Positions 31,941 through 35,888 of a stretch of 35,888 bases of DNA are shown piece by piece. A program made the position numbers and the translations under genes. Source of the stretch: Wenzhouxiangellaceae bacterium (GTDB lineage: Bacteria; Pseudomonadota; Gammaproteobacteria; Xanthomonadales; Wenzhouxiangellaceae); assembly GCA_007695005.1 (NCBI GenBank), contig REEQ01000110.1, positions 1-35,888 of the forward strand, written 5' to 3'. Positions within the stretch are counted from its first letter, which is position 1. The number at the start of each line of letters is the position of its first letter. A model generated the notes under the pieces. That model was not told the DNA's origin and ran no database searches. It was given only the letters and a program-made list of their open reading frames with translations.

Positions 31941-32969
31941 TCAGGCCGTCTGCCGGCTGGCGGCTTCGTCTTCCTCAGCCCGTGCCTGCTCCAGCGTGTC
32001 CAGGCGGGCTTGTTCACGCGCTTTCTGACAGCGGCGGGATGGCATGAAAAAGCCGTTGGCGCCGAGCCGGGCCGAGCCGACGACAATACAGCCGAAGGTG
32101 TAGCCCCACAACAGGATGGTGACCGATACGAAGAACGGGCCATAGACCTCTTCCAGGCCCATCTCGGGTGCCAGCCAGCGAAAGACCAGGTCGGCGATGA
32201 TGACAAGCACAGCGGCAAACAGTGCCTCGGGCAGGATGTGTCGAAGCTTGCTTTGCTGGTTGGGCAACCAGTGGAAGGCGCACAGCAGCAGGCAAAAGAC
32301 CACCAGGAAGGTGACGGCGTAGTAGCTCAGCATGAACACCTGCTCAGCGCTGAGCTGATTGCGCAGTGCATGGTCCGACAGCCAGACCATGCCATGGACC
32401 AGGCCGGCAGCAAGCAAAGCCAGAATGCCCACGGCCAGCACCAGCGCCGTGCCACGGATCTGGCTGCCGACGAAGTTGCGTGGGCGCTGCACGCGATAGG
32501 CTGATTCCAGGGCTGCCTCCAGGGCAAAAAACAGCGCCGAACCGGCCCAGGCGAGCAGGATCAGCGAGATGACCTGGTGGATGCCGATCTCGGTCAGGTA
32601 AATTTGCAGATTGCGCACGATCCAGTCCTGGGACACCGGAAAGAAATGGCGCAGGGCTTCGTACAGTGTTTCCTCAAAACCCGGCAGGGGCAGCGCGGAG
32701 GTCAGGCTGATCAGCAGCACGATCAGGGGAAAGATCGATAGAAGAAAGGCAAAGGTAAAAGAAAAGATCAGCAGGGTGGATTCGCGGCAAAACAGCCAGC
32801 CTATGGCGCTCAGAAAAGCGCCCAGACGGCCAGGCAGGATTTCGTCGATGCGGTCCGGTGACGTGATCCAGGGCTGGTGCTGACGATAGCGCCTGAGCAG
32901 CAGGCGCTTCAGACCCGGCCGCAGCAGTCGCGCACCGCCGCGCAGTCGATCCCGCACTCCGTGCATCAC
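31941..32969 (-). CDS. YihY/BrkB-family inner-membrane protein
   Basis: This is a 342-aa protein with about six membrane helices. Family stretches include LLIFSFTFAFLLSIFPLIVLL, AWAGSALFFALEAALESAYRV, LPEALFAAVLVIIADLVFRW and LWGYTFGCIVVGSARLGA. BrkB/YihY proteins are uncharacterised multi-pass membrane proteins despite their former ribonuclease BN label. Both ends are charged, the N-terminus arginine-rich and the C-terminus with a coiled-coil-like E/R segment. The ATG at 32969 lies immediately beside the stop of the YqjK-like gene, suggesting coupling in one operon. Confidence 0.88.
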   Translation of the reverse strand: MMHGVRDRLRGGARLLRPGLKRLLLRRYRQHQPWITSPDRIDEILPGRLGAFLSAIGWLFCRESTLLIFSFTFAFLLSIFPLIVLLISLTSALPLPGFEETLYEALRHFFPVSQDWIVRNLQIYLTEIGIHQVISLILLAWAGSALFFALEAALESAYRVQRPRNFVGSQIRGTALVLAVGILALLAAGLVHGMVWLSDHALRNQLSAEQVFMLSYYAVTFLVVFCLLLCAFHWLPNQQSKLRHILPEALFAAVLVIIADLVFRWLAPEMGLEEVYGPFFVSVTILLWGYTFGCIVVGSARLGANGFFMPSRRCQKAREQARLDTLEQARAEEDEAASRQTA

Positions 32970-33245
32970 TCAGAGAACCCCGCGAACCAATGTTTCCAGG
33001 CGCCGAACGCCGAGCACAACGGCAAGCTTGAGTGGCGAGGTTTCGTGGGGCAGCAGCGGCCTGGCTTGATCCAGCAGGAACCCGGCCAGAAAAGCCTGGG
33101 TCAGCGCGGTCGGCGTGCGTGCCCAGGCCCGACCGTGTCGCCGGCAGTCCTGGCCCAGGTCATGGATCTGCTCGCGGCGCTGTTCGATACGCTCCAGCAA
33201 GGCCGATCGTTGTCGATGCAGACCGGAAAGATGCGGCAGTTTCAT
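32970..33245 (-). CDS. YqjK-like small protein
   Basis: This is a 91-aa protein rich in arginine, glutamine and leucine. The N-terminal third (HRQRSALLERIEQRREQIHDLGQDC) is likely helical; a weakly hydrophobic stretch follows near 45-60. It does not match a strong motif, but its size, composition and place after the YqjD-like and YqjE-like genes correspond to yqjK in the E. coli yqjD-yqjE-yqjK cluster. It overlaps the YqjE-like gene by four bases and touches the YihY gene. The assignment rests mainly on context. Confidence 0.65.
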   Translation of the reverse strand: MKLPHLSGLHRQRSALLERIEQRREQIHDLGQDCRRHGRAWARTPTALTQAFLAGFLLDQARPLLPHETSPLKLAVVLGVRRLETLVRGVL

Positions 33246-33679
33246 GGCTCGCTCCGCTCAGTTGCCCGCGGTTCCAGGGCTGATCGCAGACCACTGAAGA
33301 CCAGGTTGTCAGACAGCCGCCGCACGGCGACCCAGGCCAGTAGAGCCAGGCCAACGTGGGCGATGGCAACTGCCAGCAGCGCTTGCCAGGGGTTGAGCCA
33401 GCCGATTTCGATCAGCAGGGCCGAGGCAGCCAGGGTGAAAAAAATCCAGGCGGCGACCAGCAGCAGGCCTAGCGCGATCCCCAGCGCAAGCATCAGCACC
33501 AGCGAACGCCCGGCCAGGCGGCCTTCCACGGCCAGCAAGTCGAGATAATCCTGGCAAAGTGCCGAGCCGGTGGCGAACAATGCCTGCAGAGCGGCCAGCG
33601 CCTGCTGCTCAGGATGCGCTCCCTGGGTTTGTTCGGGCTCGTTTTCGCTGTCCCCGGGATGTCCGGGCATATCGCTCAT
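33242..33679 (-). CDS. Phage-holin-superfamily membrane protein (YqjE-like)
   Basis: This is a 145-aa protein with a glutamate/glutamine-rich cytoplasmic start and two membrane helices (about 54-80 and 90-118). The pattern LALGIALGLLLVAAWIFFTLAASALLIEIG followed by a second helix is that of the putative Actinobacteria holin-X/YqjE family, which in proteobacteria accompanies YqjD. Nothing indicates a phage. It lies 25 bases after the DUF883 gene and overlaps the YqjK-like gene. Confidence 0.8.
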   Translation of the reverse strand: MSDMPGHPGDSENEPEQTQGAHPEQQALAALQALFATGSALCQDYLDLLAVEGRLAGRSLVLMLALGIALGLLLVAAWIFFTLAASALLIEIGWLNPWQALLAVAIAHVGLALLAWVAVRRLSDNLVFSGLRSALEPRATERSEP

Positions 33680-33704
33680 GAACGCGATTTGGCTGCGCTG
33701 ATGA

Positions 33705-33950
33705 TCAGCGCCGACGGGTCAGCGAAGAAAAGACCGTGCCGGCAGCAAAAGCCAGGCCCAGCGCCGTCAATGGGTTTTCCTTGATATAGTTGCTCACCGC
33801 CGTCAGTACATCCTGGCCCTGCGCGGCGACTTCCCGAAGCTTTTCTTCCGCATCACTGACCTTCTCGGCCGCGCTGTCCACGGCCTCGTGCGCCTTGCCA
33901 GCCAGCTTGTCGGTCGTGTCCGCGCTCTCGGATTTCGTCTTACCAGCCAT
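33705..33950 (-). CDS. DUF883-family (YqjD/ElaB-like) membrane-anchored protein
   Basis: This is an 81-aa protein with a long charged helix rich in A, E, K and D (KLAGKAHEAVDSAAEKVSDAEEKLREV) and a C-terminal segment NYIKENPLTALGLAFAAGTVFSSLTRRR, the DUF883 anchor (vr.nP..al.iAaGvG...g.l..R). In E. coli such proteins tether to the inner membrane and bind ribosomes in stationary phase. The ATG at 33950 follows GGAGGAAGGT, a strong ribosome binding site, so the longer upstream frame is rejected. It is the first gene of the yqjDEK-like cluster. Confidence 0.88.
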   Translation of the reverse strand: MAGKTKSESADTTDKLAGKAHEAVDSAAEKVSDAEEKLREVAAQGQDVLTAVSNYIKENPLTALGLAFAAGTVFSSLTRRR

Positions 33951-34026
33951 ACCTTCCTCCATCGTTACCCATAAGCCACGCTGAATGGTAACCTGCCTCG
34001 CACCCCAAAACCCATCCTCTTGCCGC

Positions 34027-34848
34027 TCACATCTCACCTCTCCCCGTCGTCTGCACCCGCAACCACAAGCCTGTCAGCGCCAACGCCGCCGCCGTATAGA
34101 TCAGGCCACCGGGCACCCACATGAAAAGCCCGGCAAGCTGCTGGTCGGAAAGCTGATCAAACCCGGCAAAGCCGGCCGGGTGCTCCGGATACAGCAGTTG
34201 CGGGGCAAAGGTCATCAAGGCGCCCAGCATGCCGGTATGCATCATCGTCAACACGGCCAGCACCGCGGCACTGCCAAAGCTGCCCTGGCCCAGCCGGCCG
34301 GGCGCGATCAGGCTCCACCAGAACCACAGGCCGGTACCGAAGAACAGCACATGCACGCCGTCATGGATGAGCTGGTGTTCGAGCACGAACTGAAACGGCA
34401 GCGGCAGGTGCCACAGCCAGATCACCAGGCCGTGGGCCAGAAAGGCCGTCACCGGCGTGGCCGCCGTGCCCGTGTAAACCCGGCCCAGCCACGGACCGAC
34501 ACGGCGCCGGGCGTTCAGCGGCAGGGCCAGCATGTATTGCGGCATCGGCCGGGCCAGCAGCAGCAGCGGCGGGGCGACGGCCAGCAGCACCATGTGCTGG
34601 ACCATGTGCCCGGTCAGGCTGGCATGGGCCCAGGCATCGACCGGCCCGATCACGCTGATTGCCAGCGTGCCCCAGCCGAGCACGAACAGGATAATCCGCC
34701 AGGCCGCCGGCAGGCGCGCGCAGCGGATCAATCCGATCAAGTAGCCGAGCAGGCTGAGCGCCAGCGCCCAGACAAGCCAGTTCGTGATCAGCCCATGCTC
34801 ACCGTGGGCCAGCGCAGGTAGCGGCAGAACCAGCAGTGCAGGCACCAT
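34027..34848 (-). CDS. ctaG: Cytochrome c oxidase assembly factor CtaG (caa3-type)
   Basis: This is a 273-aa multi-helix protein. Features of the COG3336-type CtaG family are DAWAHASLTGHMVQHMVLLAVAPPLL, HGLVIWLWHLP, HQLIHDGVHVLFFGTGLWFWW and the C-terminal DQQLAGLFMWVPGGLIYTAAAL. Several histidines lie in or near helices and may carry copper. It begins with a signal-like helix after MVPALLVLPLPALAHG. The ATG at 34848 overlaps the preceding stop (TGATG), typical of coupled translation; a TTG three codons earlier is an alternative. It ends the oxidase operon. Confidence 0.88.
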   Translation of the reverse strand: MVPALLVLPLPALAHGEHGLITNWLVWALALSLLGYLIGLIRCARLPAAWRIILFVLGWGTLAISVIGPVDAWAHASLTGHMVQHMVLLAVAPPLLLLARPMPQYMLALPLNARRRVGPWLGRVYTGTAATPVTAFLAHGLVIWLWHLPLPFQFVLEHQLIHDGVHVLFFGTGLWFWWSLIAPGRLGQGSFGSAAVLAVLTMMHTGMLGALMTFAPQLLYPEHPAGFAGFDQLSDQQLAGLFMWVPGGLIYTAAALALTGLWLRVQTTGRGEM

Positions 34849-35216
34849 CAACCAACGCAAGGCGGCACCATCAGTATCGGCAAGGCGATGAACAGCAGGC
34901 CGGCCAGGGAAATCCACAGTACGAAGCCTTCCAGCCAGTGATTGAGCTTGAGCGAGCGCTCGCTCTCGCCGGCCAAGGCCTGGATCGGTTGCAAGCGCCA
35001 TCGCAGTAGCAGGGCGATCAGTACCGCCAGGTGCAGGGCGACTATTCCGACCAGCGACAGTGTCACCGGGTTGGCAGGCCCGGCATCGGCGGCGATGTCG
35101 AGCTGCTGGCAGCCCAGAGAATAACCGGCATAAAGCATCACGAAGCTTGAGCTCCAGATCAGCAGGCCGGCGCTGATCCGCAGCAGACGCAGAATGGAAC
35201 CAGGGCCGGGCTTCAT
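34848..35216 (-). CDS. Small membrane protein in the oxidase operon
   Basis: This is a 122-aa protein with three hydrophobic helices: about 15-33 (AGLLIWSSSFVMLYAGYSLG), 52-72 (TLSLVGIVALHLAVLIALLL) and 97-117. It is not a recognised oxidase subunit by motif. Its start overlaps the COX3-type gene stop (ATGA) and its stop overlaps ctaG, so it is firmly inside the operon. It may be a small accessory subunit or assembly factor of the terminal oxidase. The open frame extends farther upstream but only as the other strand phase of the COX3 gene. Confidence 0.78.
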   Translation of the reverse strand: MKPGPGSILRLLRISAGLLIWSSSFVMLYAGYSLGCQQLDIAADAGPANPVTLSLVGIVALHLAVLIALLLRWRLQPIQALAGESERSLKLNHWLEGFVLWISLAGLLFIALPILMVPPCVG

Positions 35217-35888
35217 CCGTCGCTGCCCAGCAAGGATGGCAGCCCGTGCACCAGACCCAGTCCGATCAGGACGACGATCGCGGTATAGGCCGCCCACAGC
35301 CGAGGCACGCGCAAATCCAGGCTGCGCCTGGCCGAGATGAATCCGTGGTGCCAGCGCATGAGCGCAAAGCCGGCCATCACCGCGCTCAGGAAGGCATGCA
35401 GGGCCAGGTAGCCGAGCAGGAAGGTGGTCACGGCGGCATAGGCATGGCTGGTCGGGGAGGCGACATCGTTGCCAATCTGCCAGGCCAGGCCGACACAGGC
35501 CACAGCACCGCTGACCAGGGCCAGCCACAGCGCGGGCACTGGTGAGCCGCCGCCGGCATTGGCCGCGACCGCCCGATGCAAGCCCAGCGCACCGACCAGG
35601 CTGGCAACTGCGGCCAGCAGCCCGGCCAGGCGACCGCTGTCGACGAACTGCTCGGGCGGCCAGGCCGGGGCCACGGCCCAGAGGTAGAGGTAGCCGAACA
35701 GCAGGGTGATGTAGAACGTGCCGTTGACGGCCAGCCCTACCACCATGCCCCACCAGCCCGGTGCGTCGTGGACCTGGGGCGATAGCGGCAGCGAAAGGCC
35801 GCGGCCGGCGTCCTGATATTCGTAGTCGCGCTGCAGCCCGTTGCACCAGGCCCAGCGCAGGGCCGAGCCCAGCGCGGCCATCGCGCCC
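35213..35888 (-). CDS. Cytochrome c oxidase subunit III-type region (partial, 5' end outside)
   Basis: The frame is open to the window edge; 224 codons are visible. It shows the COX3 pattern PGWWGMVVGLAVNGTFYITLLFGYLYLW near the start, followed by further helices, and TTFLLGYLALHAFLSAVMAGFALMRWHHGFIS near the end. The sequence before the first of these (NGLQRDYEYQDAGRGLSLPLSPQVHD) resembles the linker between subunit I and subunit III in fused CtaD/CtaE proteins. It may therefore be the C-terminal part of a subunit I+III fusion. It is upstream of the small membrane protein and ctaG. Confidence 0.82.
   Translation of the reverse strand, partial: GAMAALGSALRWAWCNGLQRDYEYQDAGRGLSLPLSPQVHDAPGWWGMVVGLAVNGTFYITLLFGYLYLWAVAPAWPPEQFVDSGRLAGLLAAVASLVGALGLHRAVAANAGGGSPVPALWLALVSGAVACVGLAWQIGNDVASPTSHAYAAVTTFLLGYLALHAFLSAVMAGFALMRWHHGFISARRSLDLRVPRLWAAYTAIVVLIGLGLVHGLPSLLGSDG

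Noticed and set aside
33242-33679. Phage holin as sign of a prophage
   Set aside because: The neighbours are DUF883 and YqjK-like genes, the housekeeping yqjDEK context; no phage structural gene is present.
34848-35846. Long frame joining the small oxidase-operon protein to an upstream 210-codon extension
   Set aside because: The upstream part is out of phase with the COX3-type gene and arginine-rich; the ATG at 35216 overlapping the COX3 stop is the natural start.

Overview
The window is about 35.9 kb of high-GC chromosomal DNA from a gammaproteobacterium. The glnA–DUF4124–ntrB–ntrC order, the FNR–HemN pair, the yqjD/yqjE/yqjK-like cluster, RlmJ and the small DUF-type membrane proteins suggest a Xanthomonadales/Chromatiales-like lineage, possibly Wenzhouxiangella-like. 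A multi-subunit Na+/H+ antiporter fits a saline or alkaline habitat. The taxonomic placement is inference from gene content, not a search result. No tRNA, rRNA, CRISPR array or intact transposase gene was seen.

Layout. 1-55 is the right end of a repeat element whose complete copy lies at 13312-13647. 134-4063 holds a cardiolipin synthase, then a divergent pair: a Ycf46-like AAA ATPase (minus) and a NERD-domain membrane protein (plus). 4073-11556 is a tightly overlapping Mrp/Mbh-type antiporter operon in the order E, F, G, MbhD/E fusion, B, C, and three NuoL/M/N-like subunits. An 88-residue membrane protein is tucked before the last of these. No full-length MrpA is present. A small membrane protein and a Rieske ferredoxin-like protein diverge 14 nt apart at 11635-12275. 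12276-13647 is a gene graveyard: tandem repeats resembling an IS21-type end, a broken Rhs/YD-repeat fragment, a scrap of IS3-type integrase, and an intact 336-bp MITE-like element with terminal inverted repeats.

13703-18798 holds LemA, an M48 metallopeptidase with a long C-terminal extension (separated from LemA by a striking G-rich/pyrimidine-rich inverted tract), and a CadC-like membrane regulator with TPR-like repeats. Dodecin, a decayed secreted protein and a patch of palindromes follow, then Dtd. 20133-24633 is the nitrogen-regulation block ntrC, ntrB, DUF4124, glnA on the minus strand, with a terminator behind glnA and a sigma-54-like promoter in front of it. Next are a PEBP-family protein, the C-terminal stub of an M14 carboxypeptidase, FNR and HemN (with FNR-like boxes), an S9 peptidase, RlmJ, a stand-alone Smr protein, a YihY/YqjK-like/YqjE/YqjD minus-strand cluster, and the end of a cytochrome oxidase operon (CtaG, a small membrane protein, a COX3-type subunit running off the window).

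How genes work together. The antiporter operon probably exchanges Na+ for H+ across the inner membrane. glnA/ntrBC is the classic glutamine synthetase control circuit. FNR probably controls hemN and perhaps itself. The most unusual items are the ATC start codon of the MbhD/E fusion gene, the three-antiporter-subunit architecture with a small extra subunit, the quadruplex/hairpin element between lemA and the M48 protease, and atypical active-site motifs in RlmJ (DPSW) and Dtd (PQFT).
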